From: Janthinobacterium sp. PC23-8
GTDB lineage: Bacteria; Pseudomonadota; Gammaproteobacteria; Burkholderiales; Burkholderiaceae_D
Length of the DNA: 64,000 nt
Assembly: GCF_002250505.1 (NCBI RefSeq)
Contig: NZ_NJGY01000002.1
Span: 648,183-712,182 of the forward strand
Reading direction: 5' to 3'
The notes under the pieces: generated by a model
Database searches by the model: none
Seen by the model: only the letters and a program-made list of their open reading frames with translations
Told to the model about the DNA's origin: nothing
In this document: positions 1 to 12,343 of the stretch, piece by piece
Layout: the number at the start of each line of letters is the position of its first letter
Numbering within the stretch: position 1 is the first letter of the stretch
Made by a program: the position numbers and the translations under genes

Positions 1-394
1 TTTCAAAGCTTTGCGCTTCGAGCACGGCGCGCGCCACGTCATAGAAGGAAATGACGCCAAGCAAGGTCTTGGCGTTCATCACGGGCAGGTAGCGCGCGTG
101 CTTTTCCAGCATGATGCGGCGCACTTCGTTCACTTCCGTATCGGGAGTCACGGTGATCGGGTGGTCGTCCATATGCTTGCGCACGGTGCCGCCGCCGATC
201 TGGCCCGCGTTTTCGTGCAGGGCATTGAGCACCTCACGGAAAGTCAGCATGCCGACCAGGTCGCCAAATTCCATGACCACCAGCGAACCGATGTCTTTTT
301 CCGCCATGGTGTTGGCCGCATCAAGCAAAGGCTGATCAGGCGTTACCGTATAGAGGATGTTGCCCTTGACTTGAAGAATTTCAGATACTTTCAT
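1..394 (-). CDS. CBS-domain pair protein (3' part missing at window edge)
   Basis: Starts MKVSEILQVKGN and reads off the left edge after about 131 residues, so the C-terminus is missing. Two CBS modules are visible. The first carries the stretch AEKDIGSLVVMEFGDLVGMLTFREV, and the second runs from HPITVTPDTEVNEVRRIM to YLPVMNAKTLLGVISFYDVAR. Stand-alone CBS pairs of this size usually bind adenine nucleotides and act as cytosolic energy or redox sensors; the ligand cannot be told here. It is followed on the same strand side by a 133 bp gap and then the oxygenase gene, with no sign of an operon. Family identity is clear and the specific role is unknown. Confidence 0.85.
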   Translation of the reverse strand, partial: MKVSEILQVKGNILYTVTPDQPLLDAANTMAEKDIGSLVVMEFGDLVGMLTFREVLNALHENAGQIGGGTVRKHMDDHPITVTPDTEVNEVRRIMLEKHARYLPVMNAKTLLGVISFYDVARAVLEAQSFE

Positions 395-527
395 AATGGC
401 CGTCCTGTCCGCGTGAGTGGTATTGTAGTTGTTCTGAGCCCTGATTGGGACTGTAGCCTATGCCTGCCAAAAAATCCAGTCTTGCGGTCAATCAAATCCC
501 ACAGGAAAGCCTGGAACACCCACTTGC

Positions 528-1133
528 TTAGCCACGCCGGCGGAACCAGCCGGCCAGCGACAGGCGCTCGCGGGCGGTGGGCAGCACCTCGTGCAACATT
601 TCGGCCGACAGGAACATCACCATGCGGCCCGCTTCGGGCAAGATATCGATGGGGCTTTCCCCCTCGGGATGCAGGCGCAGCGCGCCGCCCTGGCCAGGCA
701 GCCAGCCGTCATTAAGGTACATCACCACCGACACCGTGCGCTGGTCGTCGTCGCGAAAACGGTCGAGGTGGGTGCAGTAAAAGGCGCCCGGCGCATACAG
801 CGCGAAGTGGCTTTCGTACTCGTCCAGCCCCAGGAACAGTTCACGGTTCAGCCGTTGGCGCAACCCTTCCATCAAGCCAAGATACTGGTCGCAAGCCTCG
901 GACTGCCCTTCTTCCAGCCAGGCGATGCTGTCGCTGCGGATGCTGCTGTGCACGCCGGGAGTGCGGCCGCTGCCGGTGCCGGCCGCCTTCATGCGCCCGT
1001 CGTGGCGCGCCTGCACGCATTGCGCCGCCAGCTGGCCGGCGAGTGCCGACGAAAGAAAGCCATCGTGCCGCGACCAGCCATGGCGGTGCAAATCATCGAA
1101 CGACAGGTCGCATGCAGTGGGCGAAGTTAGCAT
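528..1133 (-). CDS. 2OG-Fe(II) oxygenase, SM-20/prolyl 4-hydroxylase-like
   Basis: About 201 residues, from ATG at 1133. The reading frame stays open to a TTG at 1169, but that extension (QPFHQKRVAPP) looks non-native. The C-terminal half carries the double-stranded beta-helix iron ligands: an HLD motif in FYCTHLDRFRDDDQ, a distal His in SAEMLHEVLPT, and an Arg (RERLSLAGWF) expected to hold 2-oxoglutarate. A conserved GGALRLH strand lies between them. Such proteins hydroxylate protein or small-molecule substrates using iron, oxygen and 2-oxoglutarate. The substrate cannot be inferred from the neighbours. The upstream bases are a run of C with only a weak AGAG ribosome site, so the start is uncertain. 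Confidence 0.82.
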   Translation of the reverse strand: MLTSPTACDLSFDDLHRHGWSRHDGFLSSALAGQLAAQCVQARHDGRMKAAGTGSGRTPGVHSSIRSDSIAWLEEGQSEACDQYLGLMEGLRQRLNRELFLGLDEYESHFALYAPGAFYCTHLDRFRDDDQRTVSVVMYLNDGWLPGQGGALRLHPEGESPIDILPEAGRMVMFLSAEMLHEVLPTARERLSLAGWFRRRG

Positions 1134-1299
1134 GGGGGGGGCAACTCTTTTCTGGTGGAATGGTTGCAAGGGGCGGTGAAACCGCAGTCACAGATCGCGC
1201 ACGTGGACATCCTACCATCCATGCACCCTGCACGGCCACTCTTCTATTGCCTGGCTAATCGGGTTACGATCTGGGCACGAAAATAATGACGGAGATATC

Positions 1300-2610
1300 A
1301 TGAGCGGTCCGAAGTACCTCGGTTTCGATACGCTTTCCCTGCATGCGGGCGCCGCGCCCGATCCGGCCACCGGCGCGCGCGCCACGCCGATTCATTTCAC
1401 GTCCTCGTTCGCCTTCAAGAGCTCGGACCACGCCGCCTCGCTGTTCAATATGGAGCGCGCCGGCCATGTCTATACACGCATATCGAATCCCACCAACGCC
1501 GTGCTCGAAGAGCGCATTGCCGCCCTCGAAGGCGGCGTGGCCGGCATCGCCACGGCCAGCGGCCAGGCTGCCATGCACCTGGGCCTGTGCACGATTGCCG
1601 GCGCCGGCTCGCACGTGGTCGCTTCGCGCGCCCTGTACGGCGGCTCGCACAACCTGCTCGCCTACACCCTGAAACGCTTCGGCATCGCCACCACCTTTGT
1701 CGATCCGCGCGATATCGACGCCTGGCGCGCCGCGATCCGGCCTGAAACGAAAGTGCTGTTCGCCGAAACGCTGGGCAACCCCGGCCTCGATGTGCTCAAC
1801 ATTCCACAAGTGGCAAGCCTGGCGCACGAACACCATCTGCCGCTGATGCTGGACTCGACCTTTACCACGCCCTACCTGCTCAAGCCTTTTGACCATGGCG
1901 CCGACCTGGTGTTCCACTCGGCCACCAAGTTTTTATGCGGTCACGGCACGGCCATCGGTGGCCTGCTGGTCGACGGCGGCACGTTTGACTGGCAAGCCGC
2001 CTACGACAAGACCGGCCGCTTTGCCGAGCTGTGCGAGCCGTATGACGGTTTTCACGGCATGGTGTTTGCCGAAGAATCGACCGTCGCGCCGTTCTCCCTG
2101 CGTGCGCGGCGCGAGGGCTTGCGCGATTTTGGCGCCGTGATGAGTCCGCATAATGCGTTTGCCGTGCTGCAAGGTATCGAAACCCTGGGCCTGCGCATGG
2201 ACCGCCATGTGGCCAACACGCGCAAGGTCATCGATTTTCTATTGTCCAACCCGGCGGTGGAATCGGTGTCCTACCCCGAGCTGACCAGCCACCCCGACTA
2301 CGAACTGGCCAAGACCCTGCTGCCCAAGGGCGCGGGCGCCGTGTTCACCTTCAACCTGCGCGGCGACCGCGCGGCCGGCCAGCGCTTCGTCGACAGCCTG
2401 AGCATTTTTTCTCACCTGGCCAATGTGGGCGACGCCAAGTCGCTGGTGATCCACCCCGCGTCCACCACCCACTTCCGCGTGCCCAACGAGCAGCTCGAGC
2501 AGGCCGGCATCAAGCAAGGCACCATGCGATTGTCGGTGGGGCTGGAAGACGCGGACGATCTGGTCGCGGACCTGGCGCGCGGCCTGAAACTGTCGCAGAA
2601 AGGCGCCTGA
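1300..2610 (+). CDS. metY: O-acetylhomoserine aminocarboxypropyltransferase (sulfhydrylase)
   Basis: A 436-residue PLP enzyme of the Cys/Met-metabolism fold type I family. It makes homocysteine from O-acetylhomoserine and sulfide in methionine synthesis. The N-terminal FDTLSLHAGAAPDPATGARA, the YTRISNPTNAVLEERIAALEGG stretch and the PLP lysine near residue 210 in FHSATKFLCGHG are hallmark sequences. The length fits the MetY/MET17 group (about 430) better than cystathionine gamma-synthase (about 390). The start has a GGAG ribosome site at 1291. The next gene begins 1 bp after the stop, so the two are cotranscribed. Confusion with O-succinylhomoserine sulfhydrylase is possible but unlikely given the length. 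Confidence 0.92.
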   Translation: MSGPKYLGFDTLSLHAGAAPDPATGARATPIHFTSSFAFKSSDHAASLFNMERAGHVYTRISNPTNAVLEERIAALEGGVAGIATASGQAAMHLGLCTIAGAGSHVVASRALYGGSHNLLAYTLKRFGIATTFVDPRDIDAWRAAIRPETKVLFAETLGNPGLDVLNIPQVASLAHEHHLPLMLDSTFTTPYLLKPFDHGADLVFHSATKFLCGHGTAIGGLLVDGGTFDWQAAYDKTGRFAELCEPYDGFHGMVFAEESTVAPFSLRARREGLRDFGAVMSPHNAFAVLQGIETLGLRMDRHVANTRKVIDFLLSNPAVESVSYPELTSHPDYELAKTLLPKGAGAVFTFNLRGDRAAGQRFVDSLSIFSHLANVGDAKSLVIHPASTTHFRVPNEQLEQAGIKQGTMRLSVGLEDADDLVADLARGLKLSQKGA

Positions 2611-2611
2611 G

Positions 2612-3442
2612 ATGATGTATAACGTCGACAACCACGCCGCCTGGTGCTACACGGGCGGCAAGGCCTTCAATCCCGGCCAGCCCACGGCCGTGTTTATCCA
2701 CGGCGCGCAGAACGACCATTCGGTGTGGGCGCTGCAGACGCGCTACTTTGCCCACCACGGCTGGAACGTGCTGGCGGTCGACCTGCCCGGCCATGGCCGC
2801 AGCGGCGGCGATGCCAAAACCGGCGTGGAACAACTGGCGCGCTGGGTCCTGGCCGTGCTCGACGCGGCAGGCGTGGCGCAAGCGATGCTGGTCGGCCACA
2901 GCATGGGTTCATTGATCGCGCTGGAGGCGGCGTATCTGGCGCCCGAGCGCGTCAGCCAGCTGGCCATGCTGGGCGCCACTTACCCGATGACCGTCTCGCC
3001 GGCGCTGCTGGCAACGTCGAAAAACGACGAGCAGGCGGCAATCGACATGGTCAATATCTGGTCGCACTCGTCGATCGCGCAAAAGCCGTCGTTTCCCGGC
3101 CCCGGCTTTTACGCCATGGGCGGCGCGCGCCGGCTCAAGCAACGCATCGCGGCCATCAACCCGGACCACGTGTTCCATACCGATTTTTACGCCTGCAATG
3201 CCTACGCCAACGGCGAAGTCGCAGCCGCCGCCATTGCCTGCCCGACCCTGTTCCTGTTCGGCGCGCGCGACATGATGACGCCGCCGAAATCCACAAAATT
3301 GCTGACCTCCACCATCGCCCACGGCAAGGTGGTGCTGGTCGACTCCGGCCACGAACTGATGGCCGAGCAGCCCGACGCCGTGCTCGACACCCTGTACGCC
3401 TTTGCCGCCACCAAACCCGCTTTTTTAACGAAGACTTCATGA
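2612..3442 (+). CDS. Alpha/beta hydrolase
   Basis: 276 residues with a classic alpha/beta-hydrolase layout. FIHGAQNDHSVW forms the oxyanion region, LAVDLPGHGRSGG follows, and the nucleophile elbow is GHSMG (Ser about residue 96). The acid is probably in LFGARDMMTPP and the His in VDSGHELMAEQPD. It lies between metY (1 bp gap) and the next gene (ATGA overlap), so it is the middle gene of a three-gene unit. Cytosolic esterase or thioesterase activity is likely. A role tied to homoserine acylation or ester recycling is only a guess from position. Confidence 0.88.
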   Translation: MMYNVDNHAAWCYTGGKAFNPGQPTAVFIHGAQNDHSVWALQTRYFAHHGWNVLAVDLPGHGRSGGDAKTGVEQLARWVLAVLDAAGVAQAMLVGHSMGSLIALEAAYLAPERVSQLAMLGATYPMTVSPALLATSKNDEQAAIDMVNIWSHSSIAQKPSFPGPGFYAMGGARRLKQRIAAINPDHVFHTDFYACNAYANGEVAAAAIACPTLFLFGARDMMTPPKSTKLLTSTIAHGKVVLVDSGHELMAEQPDAVLDTLYAFAATKPAFLTKTS

Positions 3443-5424
3443 TTTCCACCGCCGTCCTGTTCAGCACGCCCCATCTTCCCGATCACCCGGCTTTCGACAT
3501 CGACGCCATCACCGGCCTGGCCGAATGGCGGCAAACCACGCCGATGCTGTTCAAGCTGCTGCTGGGCGACGCCGCACAGGCGTTCACCTGGCCGCTCTAC
3601 GGCGATGGCGAAGAACGCGCGTGCGTGCTGGCCGCACCGATGGCGCAGGCGCGCGCCAGCTGGCAAGCCTTGTCGGCGCTGATGGCGCCGCCGCGCGACG
3701 CGCAAGCGATGGTCGCGCGCAGCGCCATCGCCAGCTTGCTGGCCGATGGCGAACAGTGGCTGGTGTTTGATTGCGTGCAGCTGATAGCCCACGATATTGG
3801 CACAGCCGAATTTGCAAACGAGCTGCAGGCGCTGGCCGACGAAGCGGCCAGCTTGCGGGCGGCCTTGCTGCGTGGCGACCAGGCCGCCCTGGGGACGCTG
3901 CTTGCCGCCAGCGCTGACGCTATCGGCTACTGGTGCTCTTCCGCTAGCGCCCACCTGGGCAATATAGAGGAGCGCGACATCGCCGAACTGCCCTTCCTGC
4001 ATCGACTGCAGGTGCATGCCTGGGTCGAGCAAGCGCAGTGCTACGACGTGAGCGCGATCGACGACCCGGCGGTGCATGGGCTGGTCACGCCCTACGGCCG
4101 CTGGATCGTGCCGCTGGCCATGCAGGCGACCGAGCTGGGCACGCACGATGCTGAAAACGGCTGGCTGACCTACGAGGCGGCGTCGCCAGCGCTCTGGCAA
4201 GGCCTGCTGGACCTGAACGGCATGGTGGTGATGCCGCCGGCCCCCGGCAAGCTGTACCTCATCAGCCCGCATCTGGTGCTGCGGCTGCGGGAGCACGGCG
4301 CCAGCAGCATGCTGCACCTGCCCGATGGCGCGCTGGTGATGGAAGGCGTCGACAATACCTGCGAGCGCAACGATGGCTTGCTGGACTTTGAACGGCCCGG
4401 CAATGATGGCGGCGATCACAATGTGCACGGCGTGATGGATGAACATGGCGCCGTGGTGGTGCCACCGGTCTACAGCTCGGTACAGGACTTCGGCACCAGG
4501 AAGAAAATCGCCATCGTCAGCCAGCGCATCGCCGGCCGCTTCCTGTTCGGCCTGGTCAATATCCAGGGCGCGCCGCTGGCGCCCTGCCAGTACAGCTATA
4601 TCGACAGCGCCACGACGTCCTCGCCGCCGAAGCTGCGCCAGCACCTGGTCTACGCCATCGACGCGCAGGGCCTGGCATGCATGCTGACCCTGGACGGCAA
4701 GCAGGCGTTTGCGCCAAAGTATGCCCCGGCCCACCATCTGCACGGCATCAGCGCGCAAAACGACTGCCTGTTCGTCGTCAAGGACGCGATGGTGTGGCGC
4801 ATGGATTTTGCGGGTGAACTGCTGGTGCAGGTCGATACTGTGGACGGCTTCAAGGCCGACATCTCGGCGCAGCTGAACGCCGCCCTGGGTCTGGCGGCAG
4901 CACCGCAGGTAGAGCGCAACAGCTATACGCCCGGCCAGATCATCAAGCAGGCCGACCACGACCAGTTGCGCGCCATCGCCACCCTGCTGCTGCGGGGTGA
5001 CGATCGATTGGCGCGGCGCTGCGTGGACCTCACGTTGGAAGAGCTGGAGCAAGACGACCCGGAAGAAGAATACGAAGGCGACACGCCGGAAGCGGCCTGT
5101 CTGTTCCTGCTATGGTCCACCGCTGCCGACGCGCTGGGCCATGGCACCACGCTGGACTGGAAATCGGTCGATGAAATCGCCGTCATCGGCCGGCATATCG
5201 CCGTGCCGGCCCTGCGGGACTTTACGTGGAACGGTGACGAAGATGGCGCCAGCATCAACGATGGTTTTGAGGCCATCGCGCACCATCTGGCGCCGCACGG
5301 ATTAAAACTGGTCAATATGCACGACGGCGCTGACACGTATTGGCTGGCCGTGCTGCGCCAGCAGGACATGGCAGCGTTCCATGCCATCGCACGGCAGTCG
5401 GCAGTCAATCCGCTGGTCTACTGA
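3439..5424 (+). CDS. Large WG-repeat-like protein with DUF6630-like C-terminus
   Basis: 661 residues from the ATG at 3439, which overlaps the hydrolase stop as ATGA. The same frame is open much further upstream but there is only antisense noise. The middle (about 200-420) has repeated units of the WG-repeat type, for example HGVMDEHGAVVVPPVYSSVQDF and LFGLVNIQGAPLAPCQYSYID. The last 130 residues (EEEYEGDTPEAA onward, ending in a DWKSVDEI...ALRDFTW segment) resemble the DUF6630 family as I remember it. No signal peptide or catalytic motif is seen. It is probably a cytosolic binding or scaffold protein. Its tight coupling to metY and a hydrolase is unexplained. Confidence 0.7.
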   Translation: MISTAVLFSTPHLPDHPAFDIDAITGLAEWRQTTPMLFKLLLGDAAQAFTWPLYGDGEERACVLAAPMAQARASWQALSALMAPPRDAQAMVARSAIASLLADGEQWLVFDCVQLIAHDIGTAEFANELQALADEAASLRAALLRGDQAALGTLLAASADAIGYWCSSASAHLGNIEERDIAELPFLHRLQVHAWVEQAQCYDVSAIDDPAVHGLVTPYGRWIVPLAMQATELGTHDAENGWLTYEAASPALWQGLLDLNGMVVMPPAPGKLYLISPHLVLRLREHGASSMLHLPDGALVMEGVDNTCERNDGLLDFERPGNDGGDHNVHGVMDEHGAVVVPPVYSSVQDFGTRKKIAIVSQRIAGRFLFGLVNIQGAPLAPCQYSYIDSATTSSPPKLRQHLVYAIDAQGLACMLTLDGKQAFAPKYAPAHHLHGISAQNDCLFVVKDAMVWRMDFAGELLVQVDTVDGFKADISAQLNAALGLAAAPQVERNSYTPGQIIKQADHDQLRAIATLLLRGDDRLARRCVDLTLEELEQDDPEEEYEGDTPEAACLFLLWSTAADALGHGTTLDWKSVDEIAVIGRHIAVPALRDFTWNGDEDGASINDGFEAIAHHLAPHGLKLVNMHDGADTYWLAVLRQQDMAAFHAIARQSAVNPLVY

Positions 5425-5439
5425 ACCATTTCCATTGAT

Positions 5440-7911
<2,472 letters not shown>

Positions 7912-7915
<4 letters not shown>

Positions 7916-9327
7916 GCGATCAAACCAAGTTCCTCGACGCCTGCCGCACATTGCTGGGCGACACCTATGTGCTGACCGAGGCGCCTGACATGGCGCCATT
8001 CCTGACCGACTGGCGCGACCGCTTTACCGGCAAGGCGCTGGCCGTGCTGCGCCCCGCTACCGTGGAACAGGTCGCCGGGGTGCTGCGCGCCTGCAGCCAG
8101 TGGGCAATTCCCGTGGTGCCGCAAGGCGGCAATACGGGCCTGGTGCTGGGCAGCATACCCGACGCTTCAGGCACGGCCGTGGTGCTGTCGCTGGCGCGCC
8201 TGAACACGATCCGCCAGGTCGACGCCGTCAACCGCACCATCACGGTCGATGCCGGCTGCATCCTGCAAACCATCCAGGACGCGGCGACCAGGGCCGGTTG
8301 TCTGTTCCCGCTGTCGCTGGCGGCCGAAGGCAGTTGCACCATCGGCGGCAACCTGGCCACCAATGCGGGCGGCACCGCCGTGCTGCGCTATGGCAATACG
8401 CGTGAGCTGTGCCTGGGCCTGGAAGTGGTCACGCCGCAAGGCGAAATCTGGAGCGGCCTGCGCGGCCTGCGCAAGGACAATACCGGCTATGACTTGCGCG
8501 ACCTGTATATCGGTGCCGAAGGCACACTGGGCGTGATCACGGGCGCCGTGATGAAACTCTATCCCCAGCCCAAGGCCTGCATCACGGCGCTGGCGGCGAT
8601 GCCGTCCCCCGCGCACGCGCTGCGGCTATTGAGCCTGATGCAGGACCATTGCGGCGCCAGCCTGACGGCGTTCGAGCTGATGTCGACCTATTGTTTGCAA
8701 CTGGTAGCCGAACAGTTCCCGCAACTGCCGCGCCCGTTTGCCGAATCGCATGGCCAGTATGTATTGCTGGAATTGTCCAGCAGCCAGTCCGAAGCGCACG
8801 CCATCGAATTGCTGGAAGCGAGCATCGCCGCGGCGCTGGAACAAGCATTGATAGACGACGCCGTACTCGCCAGTTCGGTGGCGCAATCGGCAGCCTTGTG
8901 GCAGCTGCGCGAACATATTCCGCTGGCCCAGGCGCAGGCCGGCAAGAATATCAAGCACGATATCTCGCTGCCGATTTCCGTCATTGCCGACTTTATCGCC
9001 ACGACCGACGTGGCTTTGGCAACGGCGTTTCCCGGCTGCCAGCTGGTGTGCTTCGGCCACCTTGGCGACGGCAACCTGCATTACAACGTGGCGCCGCCAG
9101 CGGGCATGACGGACACGATTTTTCTCTCCAACCAGGATGCCATCAACCGCATCGTGCATGACCAGGTCCACGCGTTTGGCGGCTCCATTTCGGCCGAGCA
9201 CGGCATCGGTGCGCTGAAAAAAGCCGATCTGGCCCACTACAAATCGCCGATGGAACTGCAGCTGATGCGCGCCATCAAACAGGCGCTGGATCCGCAGAAC
9301 ATCATGAATCCGGGGAAGATATTGTGA
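7912..9327 (+). CDS. FAD-linked oxidase, D-2-hydroxyacid (GlcD/D2HGDH-type) dehydrogenase
   Basis: 471 residues. The N-terminal PCMH-type FAD domain includes VVPQGGNTGLVLGS and the GCLFPLSLAAEGSCTIGGNLATNAGG loop that binds FAD. The C-terminal cap has GHLGDGNLHYNV and SAEHGIGALKK, which hold the metal and substrate in D-lactate, glycolate and D-2-hydroxyglutarate dehydrogenases. It is predicted to oxidise a D-2-hydroxy acid and pass electrons on to a carrier such as a quinone or ETF. The exact substrate cannot be read from sequence. It overlaps the neighbours at both ends (ATGA before; GTGA after). Confidence 0.88.
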
Positions 9328-9746
9328 AAGCGATCATTGCCCTCATGCTGTGCGCAGCAGCTGGCGCCGCCAGCGCGCAGACCGTCTACAAATGCGTGCA
9401 GAACGGCCAGACCAGCTACAGCGAAACGCCGTGCACGGCTGGCCAGTTGCAGATCATCGACGTGCCACCAGCGCCGCCCGTACTCGACAAGGGCGCCGCC
9501 ACGCGCCAGCAACGTGTCGCCAGCCAGCTCGAGTCCATGCGCAAGCAGCGCGAAGCGCGCGAGGACCAGGCCCGGGCCCGTGGCGCCCAACAGGGCGCAG
9601 CGCATGAAAAACGCTGTGCCCAGCTGCGCCTGGAGCAGCAATGGGCGGCGCAGGACGCCGTCGGCGCCGGTGACAAAAATCGCGATGCGGCGCAGACCAG
9701 AGTGCGCCGCGCCGGTGAGAAACTCGCCATCGAATGCCTCCATTGA
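9324..9746 (+). CDS. DUF4124-domain periplasmic protein
   Basis: 140 residues from a GTG start at 9324 that overlaps the previous stop. A short signal peptide (KAIIALMLCAAAGAASA) is followed by the DUF4124 core QTVYKCVQNGQTSYSETPC. A charged, glutamine-rich tail then continues with two further Cys. DUF4124 proteins are small secreted or periplasmic proteins with a YxCxxxxGxxxYSxxPC pattern and no settled role. The last 13 bases overlap the start of the permease gene, so expression is coupled. Confidence 0.85.
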   Translation: MKAIIALMLCAAAGAASAQTVYKCVQNGQTSYSETPCTAGQLQIIDVPPAPPVLDKGAATRQQRVASQLESMRKQREAREDQARARGAQQGAAHEKRCAQLRLEQQWAAQDAVGAGDKNRDAAQTRVRRAGEKLAIECLH

Positions 9747-12343
9747 GCATCCCGGCCAGCGGGCCGGCCAGCGCTTTCGCCGCCCGCCGCCTGCTGTCGC
9801 GCTGGCTGCTGCTCGGCGAATGGCGCGCCCACCCGGTGCGCGCGCTGGTCGCCATCCTGGCCATTACCATCGGCGTGTCGCTCGGCTTTGCCATCCACCT
9901 GATCAACGCCGCCGCTTTTAACGAATTTTCCAGCGCCGTCAAAAGTCTGTCCGGCCAGGCCGACGTGCAGGTGGCCGGGCGCGAAGCGCTGTTCGATGAA
10001 AGCATCTACCCGCAACTGGCGCAGCGCGATGGCGTGGCCGTCGCCTCGCCGGTGCTGGACCTGCAGGTCGGCGTCGTCAATGGCCCCGACAAGAGCGGCG
10101 AGCCGCTGCATGTGCTGGCCTTCGACGTGTTTCGCGTCGGCTTTATCTCGCCCGACCTGATCGGCGCGCCAGCCGACAGCCAGCCTTTCGACACCCTGGC
10201 CGATGATGCGATCTTCCTGTCGCCGGCGGCGCTGCGCTGGCTCCAGCTCGCCGAAGGCGGCAAGCTGGACCTGCGCGCCGGCACCGGCAGCGTCTCGCTG
10301 CGCGTGGCGGGCTCACTGCAAGGGTCGCGCGCCGGCCAGCGCCTGGCCGTGATGGATATCGGCGCCGCCCAGTGGCGCTTCGGCAAGCTGGGGCAGTTAT
10401 CGCGCATCGACCTGAAACTGCGCAGTGGCGTCAACCGCGACGCCTTCCAGGCGGCGTTGGCGCGCGAGCTGGAAGCGCGGTATCCGGGCCGTTTCCGGGT
10501 CAGCCAGCCGAACGACGAAAACCAGAACAGCCGTAACAATAACCTGAGCCGCGCTTACCGGGTCAACCTGACGGTGCTGGCGCTGGTGGCCCTGTTTACC
10601 GGCGCCTTTCTGGTGTTTTCCACCCAGGCCTTGTCGGTGATACGCCGCCGCAGCCAGTTTGCGCTGCTGCGCGTGCTGGGCATGGAACGCGCAAGCCTGC
10701 TGCGCCAGGTGCTGCTCGAAGGCGCCAGTGTCGGCGTGGTCGGCTCGGCCCTGGGCATCGCCTGCGGTTACGCGCTGGCGGCGGTGGCGCTGCGCTTTTT
10801 CGGCGGCGACCTGGGCGCCGGCTATTTCGCGGGCGTGCAACCGGAAGTGCAGTTCGCGCCCGTCGCCGCGTTTGTGTATTTTGCGCTGGGGCTGGGCGTG
10901 GCCCTGCTCGGCTGCGCCGCACCCGCGCTCGAAGCGGCGCGCGCGGCGCCCGCCATCGCCCTGAAATCGGGTAGCGAAGAAGCGGTCACCACGCGCCTGG
11001 CCAAAACCTGGCCTGCGCTCGCTTGCCTGCTGCTGGCCGGTGTGTTGAGCCAGCTGCCGCCCGTATTCGAGCTGCCTTTGTTCGGTTATCTGTCGATCGC
11101 GCTGCTGCTGATCGGCGCCATTGCGCTGATGCCGCAACTGGCGGCGCTGGTGTTTCGTTTTCTCAACCGCACCTGGCTGCGCACGGCCGCAAGCAGCCGT
11201 TCACCGGTTATCAGCCTGACCCTGGCGCGGCTGGCCAACGCATCGGGCCAGGCCGGCATCGCTTTGGGGGGCGTGCTGTCGAGCTTTAGCCTGATGGTGG
11301 CGATGGCCATCATGGTGTCGAGCTTTCGCGTCTCGGTCGACGACTGGCTGCTGCAGGTGCTGCCGGCCGACCTCTATGCGCGCACGGCCGCCGCTGGCAG
11401 CACCGCCGGGATGACTCGGCGCGAGCAGACCCTGATCGCCGCCCTGCCCGGCGTGGCCAGGGTGGATTTCCAGCGCCTGCGCAGCATGTCGCTGGCGCCC
11501 GACCGGCCCAATGTGGTGCTGATCGCGCGCCCCATCAACTTGCAGGACCCGGGCAAGAGCCTGGTGCTGGTCGGCGACAGCCTGCCGGTTCCCGCTGGCG
11601 CCAAACCCGTGTGGCTGTCCGAGGCGGCCGCCGACCTGTACAACCGCAAGCCGGGCCAGGATATCTCCCTGCCGCTGGCCGGCGGCCTGCACCCCTTCTT
11701 TGTCGCCGGCATCTGGCGCGACTATGCGCGTTCCAGTGGTGCTATCCAGATGTCGCTCTACGCCTACCGCGCCATCACGCGCGACATGGATGTCAGCGAC
11801 GCGGCCATCTGGCTGGCCAAGGATGTTTCGGCCGGCACCTTGAAAGAGACATTGAAAACCCTGCCCTTTGGCGACAGCCTGGAAGTGTGGGAGCCGTCGG
11901 CGATCCGGGCGCTCAGCCTGCAGATTTTTGACCGCAGCTTTGCCGTCACCTATCTGCTCGAAGCCATTGCCATCGTGATTGGCCTGTTTGGCGTGGCGGC
12001 CACCTTTTCCGCGCAAACGCTGGCGCGCGCGCGCGAGTTCGGCATGCTGCGCCATGTGGGCGTCACGCGCGGGCAGATTCTCGGCATCCTGGCGTGCGAA
12101 GGCGGCGCGCTGACCGCACTGGGCATCGCCACCGGTTTTGTGCTTGGGCTGTTGATCAGCTTTGTGCTGGTGTTTGTCGTCAATCCGCAATCGTTCCACT
12201 GGACCATGCAGCTGCACCTGCCCTGGCCCTTGATCGCCACCGTCGCCGGCGCGCTGCTGACGGCTGCCGCCGCCACGGCGCTGGTCTCCGGCCGCCAGGC
12301 GCTGTCCGGTGGCCCCATCCGCGCCGTCAGGGAGGACTGGTAA
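9734..12343 (+). CDS. FtsX-type ABC transporter permease (duplicated, LolC/E or AttBC-like)
   Basis: 869 residues. One helix near the N-terminus (VRALVAILAITIGVSLGFAIHL) leads into a large periplasmic part. An FtsX domain follows at about 275-400 (LALVALFTGAFLVFSTQALSVI...), two further helices lie around 430-470, and a second FtsX domain is C-terminal (AIAIVIGLFGVAATFSAQTLARAREFGML). The two-domain build fits permeases that move lipids or lipoproteins or work mechanically across the periplasm with an ATPase. No ABC ATPase gene sits beside it. The stop (TAA) shares a base with the next start, which encodes the lipocalin-like partner typical of such operons. Confidence 0.87.
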   Translation: MPPLSIPASGPASAFAARRLLSRWLLLGEWRAHPVRALVAILAITIGVSLGFAIHLINAAAFNEFSSAVKSLSGQADVQVAGREALFDESIYPQLAQRDGVAVASPVLDLQVGVVNGPDKSGEPLHVLAFDVFRVGFISPDLIGAPADSQPFDTLADDAIFLSPAALRWLQLAEGGKLDLRAGTGSVSLRVAGSLQGSRAGQRLAVMDIGAAQWRFGKLGQLSRIDLKLRSGVNRDAFQAALARELEARYPGRFRVSQPNDENQNSRNNNLSRAYRVNLTVLALVALFTGAFLVFSTQALSVIRRRSQFALLRVLGMERASLLRQVLLEGASVGVVGSALGIACGYALAAVALRFFGGDLGAGYFAGVQPEVQFAPVAAFVYFALGLGVALLGCAAPALEAARAAPAIALKSGSEEAVTTRLAKTWPALACLLLAGVLSQLPPVFELPLFGYLSIALLLIGAIALMPQLAALVFRFLNRTWLRTAASSRSPVISLTLARLANASGQAGIALGGVLSSFSLMVAMAIMVSSFRVSVDDWLLQVLPADLYARTAAAGSTAGMTRREQTLIAALPGVARVDFQRLRSMSLAPDRPNVVLIARPINLQDPGKSLVLVGDSLPVPAGAKPVWLSEAAADLYNRKPGQDISLPLAGGLHPFFVAGIWRDYARSSGAIQMSLYAYRAITRDMDVSDAAIWLAKDVSAGTLKETLKTLPFGDSLEVWEPSAIRALSLQIFDRSFAVTYLLEAIAIVIGLFGVAATFSAQTLARAREFGMLRHVGVTRGQILGILACEGGALTALGIATGFVLGLLISFVLVFVVNPQSFHWTMQLHLPWPLIATVAGALLTAAAATALVSGRQALSGGPIRAVREDW

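Noticed and set aside
12094..12342. N-terminal extension of the lipocalin-like protein
   Set aside because: The frame is open upstream, but the sequence overlaps the permease gene and lacks a signal peptide; the start at 12343 gives a proper one.
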